Below the pieces are notes generated by a model. That model did no database searches. It was not told the origin of the DNA and was given only the letters and a program-made list of their open reading frames with translations. A stretch of DNA of 64,000 nt from an uncultured Lachnospiraceae bacterium (GTDB lineage: Bacteria; Bacillota; Clostridia; Lachnospirales; Lachnospiraceae): NCBI GenBank assembly GCA_910578555.1, contig CAJTPS010000011.1, positions 1-64,000 of the forward strand, read 5' to 3'. Shown here one piece after another: positions 42,841 to 51,780 of the stretch. A program made the position numbers and the translations under genes. Every line of letters starts with the position of its first letter. The first letter of the stretch is position 1.

Positions 42841-43293
42841 ATGGCGAAGTTTGCATACAGGATGCAGAGCATCCTGAATATTCATTATCAGTTGGAAAAT
42901 CAGGCGAAAATGGAGCTCGGGAGGGCACAGTTGCGGCTGATGGAGGAAGAGGAGACGCTGCAGCGGCTGATCGACAGGAAGGAAGCCTATCTCGAAGAGG
43001 GCAGGAAAATGCGCAGTCATGCGCTGAGCGTCAATGATCTGAGAGACAACAGAAATGCCATGTTGATCATGGATGAAATGATAGAAGTACAGCGGGGACA
43101 GGTCGCACTGGCTGAGGAAGTGGTGGAGGCGGCACGTCTTAAGCTGCAGGAGATCATGCAGGAACGTAAGATGCACGAGAAGCTGAAGGAGAAAGCCTTC
43201 GAGCAGTTTGTGCAGGAGGAAAATGCCGCGGAGGGCAAGGCGGTGGACGAATTAACCAGTTATACTTACGGACAGCGTGGAAAAGGGGAGTAA
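42841..43293 (+). CDS. fliJ: Flagellar export chaperone FliJ
   Basis: The 150-residue protein is almost entirely coiled coil with alternating charged heptads, opening FAYRMQSILNIHYQLENQAK, the usual FliJ start. FliJ escorts substrates and acts as the stalk of the FliI hexamer. Position after fliI and before a MotE-like gene supports the call. GAGGGGTGA precedes the ATG. Confidence 0.88.
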   Translation: MAKFAYRMQSILNIHYQLENQAKMELGRAQLRLMEEEETLQRLIDRKEAYLEEGRKMRSHALSVNDLRDNRNAMLIMDEMIEVQRGQVALAEEVVEAARLKLQEIMQERKMHEKLKEKAFEQFVQEENAAEGKAVDELTSYTYGQRGKGE

Positions 43294-43295
43294 GA

Positions 43296-44171
43296 ATGGC
43301 AGACGAACTGTTGAATGCCGAGGTGGATACCAAGGCGGAAAAAAAGCGATTAAAAGAAGAACGCAAGAAGATAAAGGAGCAGCAGAAGGCTCAGAAAAAG
43401 GAAGCGAAGCAGAAGGCTAAGGAAATCTCGGCACAGGAAGCTCAGCTTGCCGAAGACGAAGAGGCTGGCGGTGTCTCCGTGGTTTTGGTAACGATTGTTA
43501 TTGTTATAATCTGGCTTGCGATATTGTGTCTGCTGATCAAGCTGGACGTAGGCGGATTCGGATCAGGCGTACTGGCACCTGTACTCAAGGATGTACCGGT
43601 GATCAATAAGATCCTGCCTGCGGATACGGTGGTGACGACAGATGACGAGGAAGCCTACGGCGGCTATACCAGCCTGCGTGAGGCGGTGGATTATATCACA
43701 GAGCTGGAACTGGAGCTGGAACGGCTGCAGTCGGACAGTAATATGGACTCCGAGGAGTTGGAGCAGCTTCGCGCGGAGATCGAGAGACTGCAGACATTTG
43801 AGGATGCACAGGTCGAATTTGAGAGAATCAAAACGGAGTTCTATGAAGAAGTGGTCTATGCGGAGAAGGGTCCCGGGGCGGATGCCTATCAGAAGTATTA
43901 TGAGAGTATGGACCCCGCCACGGCTGAATACCTGTATAAGCAGGTAGTGGAGCAGATTCAGGCGGATAAGGAGATTCAGGATTATGCGCAGGCTTATTCC
44001 GAGATGAAACCCAAGGAAGCGGCGGCGATCTTCGAGAGTATGACGGATGATCTTGACCTTGCAGCCAAGATTCTGTATCAGATGAGTGCGGAAGACCGTG
44101 GTAAAATATTGGGTGTTATGGATTCGGAGACGGCGGCCAGACTGACGAAGATTATGGATCCCGATTCGTAG
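43296..44171 (+). CDS. MotE/YlxF-like protein with MgtE_N-type domain
   Basis: The 291-residue protein has a very basic cytoplasmic coiled coil (about 10-45), one membrane helix (about 60-82, VVLVTIVIVIIWLAILCLL), a second coiled coil, and a C-terminal MgtE_N-like helical domain (MKPKEAAAIFESMTDDLDLAAKIL). Such proteins occur between fliJ and fliK in Firmicutes (YlxF) and, as MotE, stabilise the stator or chaperone motor proteins elsewhere. Its start lies two bases after the fliJ stop. Exact role is inferred from position and architecture. Confidence 0.78.
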   Translation: MADELLNAEVDTKAEKKRLKEERKKIKEQQKAQKKEAKQKAKEISAQEAQLAEDEEAGGVSVVLVTIVIVIIWLAILCLLIKLDVGGFGSGVLAPVLKDVPVINKILPADTVVTTDDEEAYGGYTSLREAVDYITELELELERLQSDSNMDSEELEQLRAEIERLQTFEDAQVEFERIKTEFYEEVVYAEKGPGADAYQKYYESMDPATAEYLYKQVVEQIQADKEIQDYAQAYSEMKPKEAAAIFESMTDDLDLAAKILYQMSAEDRGKILGVMDSETAARLTKIMDPDS

Positions 44172-44227
44172 GGAAATATTGGAGCGGCACTTTAGAAACA
44201 GCCGCGATATTCCGATATATATAGCAA

Positions 44228-44267
44228 CGGCGGAATGTGCCGGAAAGCATATTCCGCCGGGCTTTAT
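44228..44267 (+). terminator. Strong intercistronic hairpin before fliK
   Basis: CGGCGGAATGTGC (44228-44240) pairs with GCATATTCCGCCG (44247-44259), one G-T pair, around a 6-base loop, a 13-bp stem. GGCTTTATA follows rather than a clean U-tract. It may be a partial terminator or an RNA-processing or stabilising element inside the operon. Confidence 0.55.
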
Positions 44268-44318
44268 ATATATACCGAAAGGCAGGAACTTTGAAAATTA
44301 AAGAAAGGAGGAGAAGGA

Positions 44319-45788
44319 ATGACGGTAAACAATGTGAATGCTCTGTTAAACTATGCCGGTGGACAGACAGATATTTCCGGTATGAAGCAGGATATGCCTG
44401 CACAGGACACTTTCAATCAGGTCATGGCGAAGGCGAACGATACGATCAACAGCCTCAGGACAGATCTGGCGGGAAACGCGGCAGGTACATCCACAGCGGT
44501 TCAGACAGTCGGAACCGTGGATATTGCCAAGAAGGAAATGACGGTGCAGAGTGAAACAAGCAAAGCACCTTCCGATTCCGGTAAGACGGAGGAGACGGCA
44601 CAGCAGAAGGATAATGCTGCGTCGACTGGGGAGACGGAGACCGATGCGAAAGCGGATCAGGTCACGGAAGAAGTGGAAGAAGCCGCGAAGGAGCTGGTAC
44701 AGGATATTGCGGAAGAGATGGATGTGACGCCGGAGCAGGTAGAAGAGGCGATGGCGGTGCTTGGACTGACAGCGGTAGAGCTTTTTGACACAGATAATCT
44801 GAAACAGCTTCTGCTGCAGATCACGGGAAGCACAGACGAGTTGTCGCTTGTGACCGACGAAACGCTCTATGGCAATCTGCAGAATCTGCTTACTGCAGTG
44901 GAAGAGACTCTGGGAAGTCTTCAGGAAGAACTGGGACTGACAGAGGAAGAACTGAATACTCTGGTGGAGCAGATGATTGCCGACAGTGTGGAAACGGACG
45001 AACCGATGACGGAGCCTGTGCAGGATATGCCGGAAACCGGTATGGAAGGCATGAAAGATTACTCGGTATCGGTGCAGAAAGACGGTGAGACCGTTCAGGT
45101 TAAAGTTACCGTGGACGACGCGAGCGGCAGTAAGAGTGTTCGGGAGGAAGTGACCGCCCCTAAGGCGGAGATGCAGACCGGACACAGGACGCGGGGGAGA
45201 AATGCTTCTGCAGACAGCGGCAGAGGCGATGGCGGTGCGGCAGGCAATGCTTTCATACAGACGCCGGACAAAGCGCTGAATACCGTAGAGACACCGGAAC
45301 CTGTGAACGTAGAGTACCGGTCGGTACAGACGGAAGATATCATGAACCAGATTATGGATTACATGAAAATCAACCTGAAGGCAGAGGCACAGGAGATGGA
45401 GATGCAGCTGCATCCCGCGAGTCTGGGTACGGTAGGTGTGCAGATTGCCGCGAAAGACGGCGTGATTACAGCGCATTTTACGACACAGAACGAGACAGTT
45501 CGCGCTGTCATCGAAACGCAGCTGATCCAGCTTAAGAATCAGTTCGAAGAGCAGGGAATCAAAGTCGATGCGGTGGAAGTTACGGTTGCAAACCATGCGT
45601 ATGGTCAGCAGTTCTCGCAGGAACATGGGAATACGGATGGCAAACAGGGCAAACCGGCAAAAAGCACGAGACGGATCAATCTGGATGAGATCGGAGAGGA
45701 AACCGGACTCGATGAGATGGAAGACTCCGAGCGCATCGCCGTGGAGATGATGCAGGCAAGCGGCAGCACGGTAGATTACACGGCATAG
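44319..45788 (+). CDS. fliK: Flagellar hook-length control protein FliK
   Basis: The 489-residue FliK has a long disordered, acidic N-terminal two-thirds rich in Glu, Thr and Ala, and the conserved Flg_hook C-terminal domain at about 345-430 with MQLHPASLGTVGVQI and VRAVIETQLIQLKNQFEEQGI. It measures the hook and switches the export specificity through FlhB. AAAGGAGGAGAAGG precedes the ATG. A long antisense frame across this gene is a codon-bias artefact. Confidence 0.92.
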   Translation: MTVNNVNALLNYAGGQTDISGMKQDMPAQDTFNQVMAKANDTINSLRTDLAGNAAGTSTAVQTVGTVDIAKKEMTVQSETSKAPSDSGKTEETAQQKDNAASTGETETDAKADQVTEEVEEAAKELVQDIAEEMDVTPEQVEEAMAVLGLTAVELFDTDNLKQLLLQITGSTDELSLVTDETLYGNLQNLLTAVEETLGSLQEELGLTEEELNTLVEQMIADSVETDEPMTEPVQDMPETGMEGMKDYSVSVQKDGETVQVKVTVDDASGSKSVREEVTAPKAEMQTGHRTRGRNASADSGRGDGGAAGNAFIQTPDKALNTVETPEPVNVEYRSVQTEDIMNQIMDYMKINLKAEAQEMEMQLHPASLGTVGVQIAAKDGVITAHFTTQNETVRAVIETQLIQLKNQFEEQGIKVDAVEVTVANHAYGQQFSQEHGNTDGKQGKPAKSTRRINLDEIGEETGLDEMEDSERIAVEMMQASGSTVDYTA

Positions 45789-45862
45789 CCGCAGCCGGTA
45801 GTGACAGCAGCATATTGTAACTGGAATGAACAGACACAATCATCAGAGAGGAGATGAATCAG

Positions 45863-46537
45863 ATGGGAGTAGTACAGGAAGTAAAAGACGGTAAATTCGT
45901 CGATAACACATCAGCCGAGTCTCTCGCGAAGGATAAGGTGAAAAAGACAGGCAACTCCAGTCTGGATAAGGATGCTTTTCTGCAGCTTTTAGTGGCGCAG
46001 ATGAAGTATCAGGACCCGCTGGAGCCCACGTCCAACACAGAGTATATTTCCCAGTTCGCAACGTTTTCGGAGCTTGAGCAGATGCAGAACATGAGTGCAA
46101 CGCTGGAACTTTCCAGAGCTTCCAGCCTGGTAGGACAGACGGTGCTTATGAAGGTGACTGACAGTTCGGGCAGAGAGACGACCGTACAGGGCAATGTGGA
46201 TTATGTATCCTATGAGGGCGGTAAAGCATATCTTTCTATCGGCGGAGAGTTGTATTCTCTGGACGATCTGGATAAGGTGGCAGACCGGAAGTATCTGGAT
46301 GCATATGCGCTGGCGGCAGAGTTTGTGGATATTATCATGAAGCTTCCGGAAGTTGGAATGCTGACAGCCGATGAGAAAGAAAAAGTAGACAGACTGGCCG
46401 AGATTTATGGGGGCATGGACGATTATCAGAAGAGCTTCCTCACAGACGATTACATTGATAAGATGGAAGAGTATGTCAAGAGGATGGAAGAGATCGTGCC
46501 GAACACGGACGGTGATGATGAATCCGGAAAGAGTTAA
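45863..46537 (+). CDS. flgD: Flagellar hook assembly scaffold FlgD
   Basis: The 224-residue hook-cap protein has the family signature LDKDAFLQLLVAQMKYQDPL and TEYISQFATFSELEQMQNM in its N-terminal half. The C-terminal half lacks an obvious FlgD Ig domain and is instead helical and charged, ending in a Asp/Glu-rich tail. ATG 45863 is preferred because GAGAGGAG abuts the ATG at 45854. Hook genes fliK, flgD and flgE are contiguous. Confidence 0.93.
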   Translation: MGVVQEVKDGKFVDNTSAESLAKDKVKKTGNSSLDKDAFLQLLVAQMKYQDPLEPTSNTEYISQFATFSELEQMQNMSATLELSRASSLVGQTVLMKVTDSSGRETTVQGNVDYVSYEGGKAYLSIGGELYSLDDLDKVADRKYLDAYALAAEFVDIIMKLPEVGMLTADEKEKVDRLAEIYGGMDDYQKSFLTDDYIDKMEEYVKRMEEIVPNTDGDDESGKS

Positions 46538-46576
46538 ATGCCGGATGCAGCGGTCATCTCAAGGAGGAGATAGCAT

Positions 46577-46981
46577 ATGAAGATTCAAGGCAATCAATTC
46601 CTTTCCATAGAGCGGCTGCAGGATCAATATCTGAAAGCGGGCAGACAGCAGGCAGGAGCGCCGATACAGGATCAGACCAGTTTCAGGGATATTTTATCCG
46701 GCAAGACGGACAATATCCGGACAGAGGGTGAGATCAGGTTCTCCAAACACGCGGCAAACCGCCTTGTAGACAGGAACATTGAGCTGACACAGGAACAGGT
46801 GGAACGCCTGAGCATGGGGGCAGCCAAAGCGGGTGCGAAAGGGATCAACGAAACGTTGGTCATCGTGGATTCATTAGCTTTTATTGTGAATGTACCGAAT
46901 CAGACGGTTATCACGGCGATGGATCAGACGGAAGCCGATGAAAATGTATTTACCAATATTGACGGAGCCGTAATTATTTAG
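46577..46981 (+). CDS. Flagellar operon protein, TIGR02530 family
   Basis: This 134-residue protein lies between flgD and flgE, a position kept in many Clostridia. The segment FSKHAANRLVDRNIELTQEQ and the following AAKAGAKGINETLVIVDSLAFIV are the family's conserved region. No membrane segment or signal is seen, and no biochemical role is established that I know. The start follows AAGGAGGAG by 9 bases. Confidence 0.85.
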   Translation: MKIQGNQFLSIERLQDQYLKAGRQQAGAPIQDQTSFRDILSGKTDNIRTEGEIRFSKHAANRLVDRNIELTQEQVERLSMGAAKAGAKGINETLVIVDSLAFIVNVPNQTVITAMDQTEADENVFTNIDGAVII

Positions 46982-47063
46982 CCGGACCTTTACGGAGGCT
47001 GATGTCCCTGACTGACAGAGGGGACAGACGGTTCTACACAGATATTAAGGAGGTCATATCACT

Positions 47064-49064
47064 ATGATGAGATCATTGTTCTCTGGTGTGGCAGGTCTTA
47101 GAACACATCAGACAAGAATGGACGTTATCGGTAATAATATTGCCAACGTCAACACAACTGCATATAAATCACAGAACATGGTATTCAGCGATCTGCTGTA
47201 CCAGACAACACAGGCGGCGTCAGGCGCCAATAATACACGGGGCGGCATCAACCCCAGACAGATCGGTCTGGGCGCCAAGACAGGTGCAATCTCTACGGCG
47301 ATTACGCAGCAGGGTTCCGCGCAGTCTACGAATAATCCGTGGGATATCATGATCGAGGGAGACTCGTTCTTTATCGTAAACAACGGTTCGGAGAACTTCT
47401 TTACCAGAGACGGTTCCTTTACCGTGGACGGTTCGGGTAATCTGGTTATGGCAAATACCGGCTTCATGGTTATGGGCTGGCAGGTTGATCCGGAGACCAA
47501 CGATATCAGAAAAGATGCCGTTGCGGCATTGCAGGTTATGCACCCGGATAATCTGACTTCAAATCCGGAGGCTACCACACTGGCGTATGCATCGGGTATT
47601 CTGGATAAGAAAGATCCGAACATTAACAGCACGGCGGGTGCGATCCGTACATTCCAGATCTTTGATGCGCAGGGATATGCATATACGGTTAAGATGAGTT
47701 TCCACGGGATCGGCAGCGACGATGAATTCCGCGTGCAGCTCGATGATATTTTGGACAGCACGGGCGTGTCCTTAGTAAAGAAATATAATCTGAACAATAT
47801 TAACCAGATTGCTACTTTCGGTGCGGATGGTACGGAAAGTACGACAGTACTCTATAATCCGGACAATGCGGCAAAGTATAACGGAACAGATACCTTCAAT
47901 GTGGAACTGGCGTTTTCCAATATTCTGGAAGGATACAGTGACAACGCACTGGTGGTTGCGGCAGGCAAGAATGTTACAATCACGACGCCGGCGGACGGCG
48001 GCACCGTTACGGCGGGTTCTAATGTTACGGTTCACGGTTCCGTGACGCTTACACGGGCACAGTTGGAGGCGGAGCCTTATAATCTGGTATATAACGAGGC
48101 GGACGGACAGTACTACAGCAAGCCGGCGAACGGCACGCAGGGTACGCCGGTAACCGATTGGACCACGGCGCTTGCGGCGATGGGACTGGAAGGTGTATCG
48201 AATGTAAATGTTAATCCGGTGCCGGACGGCGCGGCAGGAGAGATGTCGGTAGAGTTCGATGCGGAATTTGAAGCGACACAGAATGCAACCCGTAACGGCA
48301 ATGCTTTCGGTATTACTCTGAAGATGCCGGCAGATGAAAAAGAGATCCTGAAACAGGTATATCATTTAGAGGACGGGGATGGTAAGACCTATAATATCGA
48401 GTATATCGGACCGAACGGGGCGGCACAGATCACTGAGCGTGTGCAGTCTACGGGTATGAAACTTATGTTTGACCATGATACGGGTGAATTTTCCGGTATC
48501 GGCAATGTAGGCAGTAATTCGGCAATGCTGAACTTTAACTCGTCGGCTTCTTCCATGGGCGGAGAATTGATTGATCTTGGTCAGTTCAGAAATGTGGAGA
48601 TTGACTTCTCGTCCATTCAGAATTTCGGTAACGGTAATAAGGCTACGGTCGGCTTTACCCCTGGCGGCAAGGGCGGTGATACGGTTGGCAAGGGTAGAGC
48701 GCCCGGCGAACTGATCGGTATCGAAGTAGGACAGGACGGCCGTATTACGGCATCGTATTCCAACGGTCTGTCGAAACTGTTAGGACAGATTGCGGTGGCG
48801 GAATTTGCGAATGCTTCCGGTCTTTCCAAGGCGGGAGATAACCTGTACTCTGCAACGATGAACTCTGGTGATTTTGACGGTGTCGGTAAAGATATCACGG
48901 AGACCGGCGGCAAGATGACTTCCGGCGTGCTCGAGATGAGTAACGTGGATCTGTCTTCCGAGTTCACCACCATGATTACGACACAGCGTGGTTTCCAGGC
49001 AAACAGCCGTATCATTACCACATCCGATACGCTGCTGGAAGAACTTGTTAATCTGAAGAGATAA
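47064..49064 (+). CDS. flgE: Flagellar hook protein FlgE
   Basis: The 666-residue hook subunit opens MMRSLFSGVAGLRTHQTRMD with GNNIANVNTTAYKS, and ends VDLSSEFTTMITTQRGFQAN and LLEELVNLKR, the paired coiled-coil termini that form the inner tube. It is longer than a typical 400-500 residue FlgE; the extra length is a Thr/Gly/Val-rich surface region at about 270-450, which should be exposed and variable. AAGGAGG lies 9 bases upstream. A strong terminator follows, so this is the last gene of the first flagellar unit. Confidence 0.95.
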   Translation: MMRSLFSGVAGLRTHQTRMDVIGNNIANVNTTAYKSQNMVFSDLLYQTTQAASGANNTRGGINPRQIGLGAKTGAISTAITQQGSAQSTNNPWDIMIEGDSFFIVNNGSENFFTRDGSFTVDGSGNLVMANTGFMVMGWQVDPETNDIRKDAVAALQVMHPDNLTSNPEATTLAYASGILDKKDPNINSTAGAIRTFQIFDAQGYAYTVKMSFHGIGSDDEFRVQLDDILDSTGVSLVKKYNLNNINQIATFGADGTESTTVLYNPDNAAKYNGTDTFNVELAFSNILEGYSDNALVVAAGKNVTITTPADGGTVTAGSNVTVHGSVTLTRAQLEAEPYNLVYNEADGQYYSKPANGTQGTPVTDWTTALAAMGLEGVSNVNVNPVPDGAAGEMSVEFDAEFEATQNATRNGNAFGITLKMPADEKEILKQVYHLEDGDGKTYNIEYIGPNGAAQITERVQSTGMKLMFDHDTGEFSGIGNVGSNSAMLNFNSSASSMGGELIDLGQFRNVEIDFSSIQNFGNGNKATVGFTPGGKGGDTVGKGRAPGELIGIEVGQDGRITASYSNGLSKLLGQIAVAEFANASGLSKAGDNLYSATMNSGDFDGVGKDITETGGKMTSGVLEMSNVDLSSEFTTMITTQRGFQANSRIITTSDTLLEELVNLKR

Positions 49065-49091
49065 GCACGGATATATAATAATATAGTGAGA

Positions 49092-49131
49092 GGCGGAACT
49101 GCCCTGATTTGTTTTGGGCAGTTTCGCTTTT
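49092..49131 (+). terminator. Rho-independent terminator after flgE
   Basis: GGCGGAACTGCCC (49092-49104) pairs with GGGCAGTTTCGCT (49116-49128), with two G-T pairs, loop of 11, ending in TTTT. It divides the flagellar locus in two. Confidence 0.85.
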
Positions 49132-49164
49132 ACAATATTTGTTAAAACTATTTTCGTTTTTTTT

Positions 49165-49193
49165 TTGCAGTTTTGAGAGATGTGTGGTAGAAT
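49165..49193 (+). promoter_or_regulatory. Promoter candidate for flbD-motAB and downstream flagellar genes
   Basis: TAGAAT (49188-49193) has TG at 49185-49186 (extended -10); TTGCAG (49165-49170), 17 bases upstream, is a poor -35. It follows a run of T residues and a strong terminator, so a start in this 272-base gap is expected. Beyond it to flbD lie about 140 bases, including another TATAAT (49217-49222) lacking a -35. Confidence 0.55.
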
Positions 49194-49336
49194 AAATAAG
49201 TTCCGTACAGTCATATTATAATGGTGCGGGGAAGGCGGTACATATTTTATCGTTTTAGCTTTGATAAAGGCACAGCCGGGGATTGGGATTTTGGCGCGTG
49301 CCGTCGCCGGTAAACCGCTCTGACATGGAGGTTGGC

Positions 49337-49522
49337 ATGATAGAAGTTACGAAGATCAACGGCGTGAAGATCCTGATTAATCCGGATCTGCTGGAACTGG
49401 TCGAGGAGACGCCGGACACCGTTCTGACATTTACGACGGGGCGGAAAATAATTGTAAAAGAAAGTAGACAAGAAGTGAAAAATTTAGTAAAATCGTATAG
49501 AAAGGATATTTTTGCAGATTAG
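49337..49522 (+). CDS. flbD: Flagellar protein FlbD (SwrD-like)
   Basis: The 61-residue protein opens IEVTKINGVKILINPDLLEL and contains TTGRKIIVKESRQEV, the family's short conserved pattern. In Bacillus subtilis the homologue SwrD increases motor torque for swarming. The ATG at 49337 follows GGAGG by 5 bases; longer frames start further up without a ribosome site. It leads into motA. Confidence 0.9.
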   Translation: MIEVTKINGVKILINPDLLELVEETPDTVLTFTTGRKIIVKESRQEVKNLVKSYRKDIFAD

Positions 49523-49542
49523 TGTAAAACGGGTGAGTACAG

Positions 49543-50340
49543 ATGGATATAGCTTCGATTATCGGCTTGGTGGCATGTTTCGCGTTAATGATATTCGGTA
49601 TGGTGTTTGGCAAGAGCTTTTCGGCAGTTTTGAGTTTCCTCCACGCACCGTCGGCGCTTATTACATTTGGCGGCGCCTTTATGTGCGTTATGGCCAGTTA
49701 TTCAATGTCTGACTTTGTGGCGGGATTGAAGAGCTTTACGTTGATTTTTAAGCAGTCTGCCATGAATGTTCCGGAGATTATTCAGAAGATTATCGACCTT
49801 TCTAACGTTGCGCGTAAAGAAGGTTTGCTTTCATTGGAAGAAGCGGCAGGAGACATTGATGATGAATTCCTGAAGAAGGGTATCCTGCTCGTCGTGGACG
49901 GTACCGATCCTGAACTTGTACGTGCAATCATGGAGACGGAACTTGCCAGTGTCGAGGAACGACATAAAGATAAAATCGGTTTCTGGGAGAATGTAGGAGC
50001 CATGGGTCCTGCATGGGGTATGATCGGTACCCTGATCGGTTTGATCCTTATGCTGAAGGACTTGTCTGATTTCGCCTCCATCGGTCCTAATATGGCGACC
50101 GCTCTGGTAACAACATTTTACGGTTCGGTACTTGCCAACTGGATCAGCGCGCCGGTTGCTACGAAGCTGAAGGGCAAGAACGCGGAAGAGATGATGGTCA
50201 AGGAGATAGAGATAGAAGGACTGCTGTCTATTCAGGCAGGTGAAAACCCGCGTGTTATTGAAGAAAAACTGAAATCTTTCCTTGCGCCGGGCGACAGGAA
50301 GTCCACAAACGATGAACTCGGAGGTGAAGCAGATGGCTAA
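49543..50340 (+). CDS. motA: Flagellar motor stator protein MotA
   Basis: The 265-residue stator subunit has four membrane helices (about 5-22, 32-50, 150-170 and 180-200) and a cytoplasmic loop with charged residues that contact FliG. AMGPAWGMIGTLIGLILML and the PNMATALVTTFYG helix are MotA/ExbB family features. With MotB it forms a proton or sodium channel. motB overlaps its last bases. Confidence 0.95.
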   Translation: MDIASIIGLVACFALMIFGMVFGKSFSAVLSFLHAPSALITFGGAFMCVMASYSMSDFVAGLKSFTLIFKQSAMNVPEIIQKIIDLSNVARKEGLLSLEEAAGDIDDEFLKKGILLVVDGTDPELVRAIMETELASVEERHKDKIGFWENVGAMGPAWGMIGTLIGLILMLKDLSDFASIGPNMATALVTTFYGSVLANWISAPVATKLKGKNAEEMMVKEIEIEGLLSIQAGENPRVIEEKLKSFLAPGDRKSTNDELGGEADG

Positions 50341-51139
50341 AAAGAAGCCGGAAGAACCGCCGAAAGGCTCACCAGCGTGGATGGCTACATTCAGTGATCT
50401 GATGAATCTGTTGCTCTGTTTCTTCGTGCTGCTTTTTGCCATGTCCAGTATTGATGAGGACAAACAGGAAGCGATTGTAGCATCCTTTAATCAGATGTTC
50501 TCCGTATTTGACGCGGGCGCTTCCGCGATCGGAGACGGACAGTTGATCAGTAACGGTGTCAGCCAGTTGAATGAGCTGGATGAGTTTATCAACAGTACGG
50601 GTAAGCTTGCTGAGGGAGAGGTTGTTGACGATGATGTTGCCGAGGCTAAAGAACAGCTGGAGGAAGCCCAGATGGAGGAGTCCGAGGAACTTGCCGAAAA
50701 GATTCAGGAAGCGGTTGATGAGAAGGACATGGGGAAAGAGATCGATATTGAGATTACTTCCCAGTATGTACAGTTGACGCTGAAGGGGGCGATTCTTTTC
50801 GATTCCGGCAGCACGCTGCTCAAAGAAGAGGCAAAGCCGGTTCTGGATCAGGTGGGGCTTATTCTGGAACGGTATGCCAACGGAACGATCGAGATTGAAG
50901 GACATACGGACAATGTGCCGATGTCGGGAGCCAAGTACTCTAACAATAACGAGCTGAGCTCCGGCAGAGCATTGTCGGTATTCGATTATCTTCTGTCGGT
51001 CACGAATCTTGACCCTGCGAATGTGAAACATTCGGGACGGGGTGAGTATGTACCCGTAGCGGATAACGCTACCGCAGAGGGCAGGACGAGAAACCGGAGG
51101 GTTGAGATCAAGATCTATAATTCACTGAGTTCTTACTAA
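50333..51139 (+). CDS. motB: Flagellar motor stator protein MotB
   Basis: The 268-residue protein has one membrane helix near 20-40 with the ion-binding aspartate D22 (FSDLMNLLLCFFVLLFA), a plug and helical linker, and a C-terminal OmpA/MotB peptidoglycan-binding domain (IEIEGHTDNVPM, ELSSGRALSVFDYLL). ATG 50333 has GGAGGTGA (50320-50327) upstream and overlaps the motA stop by 8 bases, indicating translational coupling. Confidence 0.95.
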   Translation: MAKKKPEEPPKGSPAWMATFSDLMNLLLCFFVLLFAMSSIDEDKQEAIVASFNQMFSVFDAGASAIGDGQLISNGVSQLNELDEFINSTGKLAEGEVVDDDVAEAKEQLEEAQMEESEELAEKIQEAVDEKDMGKEIDIEITSQYVQLTLKGAILFDSGSTLLKEEAKPVLDQVGLILERYANGTIEIEGHTDNVPMSGAKYSNNNELSSGRALSVFDYLLSVTNLDPANVKHSGRGEYVPVADNATAEGRTRNRRVEIKIYNSLSSY

Positions 51140-51225
51140 CATAATCCCTCCGGTATACAGTTCAGCAAGCCGGACGGATTATCACAGGAGTATATAATAA
51201 GTGTATAAAGGAGAGCATTACGGAC

Positions 51226-51747
51226 ATGAAGAAGAATCTGATTTCTATTGTTATACTGGCGCTTTTGATCGTCAATATCGTGCTGACGGCGATCATGATG
51301 TTCAGCGTAACAGGTACTTCCAGAAAAACTGCGGCGCTGGTGGACAATATTGCAACGGCGCTTAATCTGGAACTCGCGGCAAATGGTAACGGAGAGGATG
51401 CGGAGCAGGAACCGGTTCCGATGTCTGATACGGCAACGTATGATATCTCGGAGAAGATGACGATTCCACTGAAGCTCGATGCGGAAGAGGAACCGCACTT
51501 TTTCATAGCTTCTATCACGTTGTCTATGAATACAAAAGACAAGGGATATAAGAAATACGGCGCTGATATTGATACGAGAGAGAGCCTGATCAAGAGTGAG
51601 ATCAACGACGTGGTAAGTCAGTATACGGTGGATGAAGCAAGAGATAAGCAGGACGATATCCGCGCAGAGATTCTCGAGCGGGTTCAGAAGATGTTTGATT
51701 CCGAGTTTATCTTTAATGTGGCGTTTAGTGACATTATGATTCAATAA
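51226..51747 (+). CDS. fliL: Flagellar basal body-associated protein FliL
   Basis: The 173-residue FliL-family protein has a single N-terminal membrane helix (about 5-27, ISIVILALLIVNIVLTAIMM) and an extracytoplasmic domain. FliL rings surround MotB and increase torque. A short hydrophilic linker precedes the domain. Position between motB and fliM fits. Sequence conservation in FliL is low, so context counts. Confidence 0.85.
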   Translation: MKKNLISIVILALLIVNIVLTAIMMFSVTGTSRKTAALVDNIATALNLELAANGNGEDAEQEPVPMSDTATYDISEKMTIPLKLDAEEEPHFFIASITLSMNTKDKGYKKYGADIDTRESLIKSEINDVVSQYTVDEARDKQDDIRAEILERVQKMFDSEFIFNVAFSDIMIQ

Positions 51748-51780
51748 TTTCTTAAATAGTGCCACAGGAGGTGAACTTTC

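Noticed and set aside
44346..45839. Open frame of 497 codons on the minus strand across fliK
   Set aside because: It is antisense to a gene with a clear Flg_hook domain, has no ribosome site or recognisable motif, and is Cys/His/Arg/Leu-rich as expected from the complement of Glu/Gln/Ala-rich coding sequence.
49217..49222. Second promoter upstream of flbD
   Set aside because: A perfect TATAAT without any recognisable -35 or extended -10.
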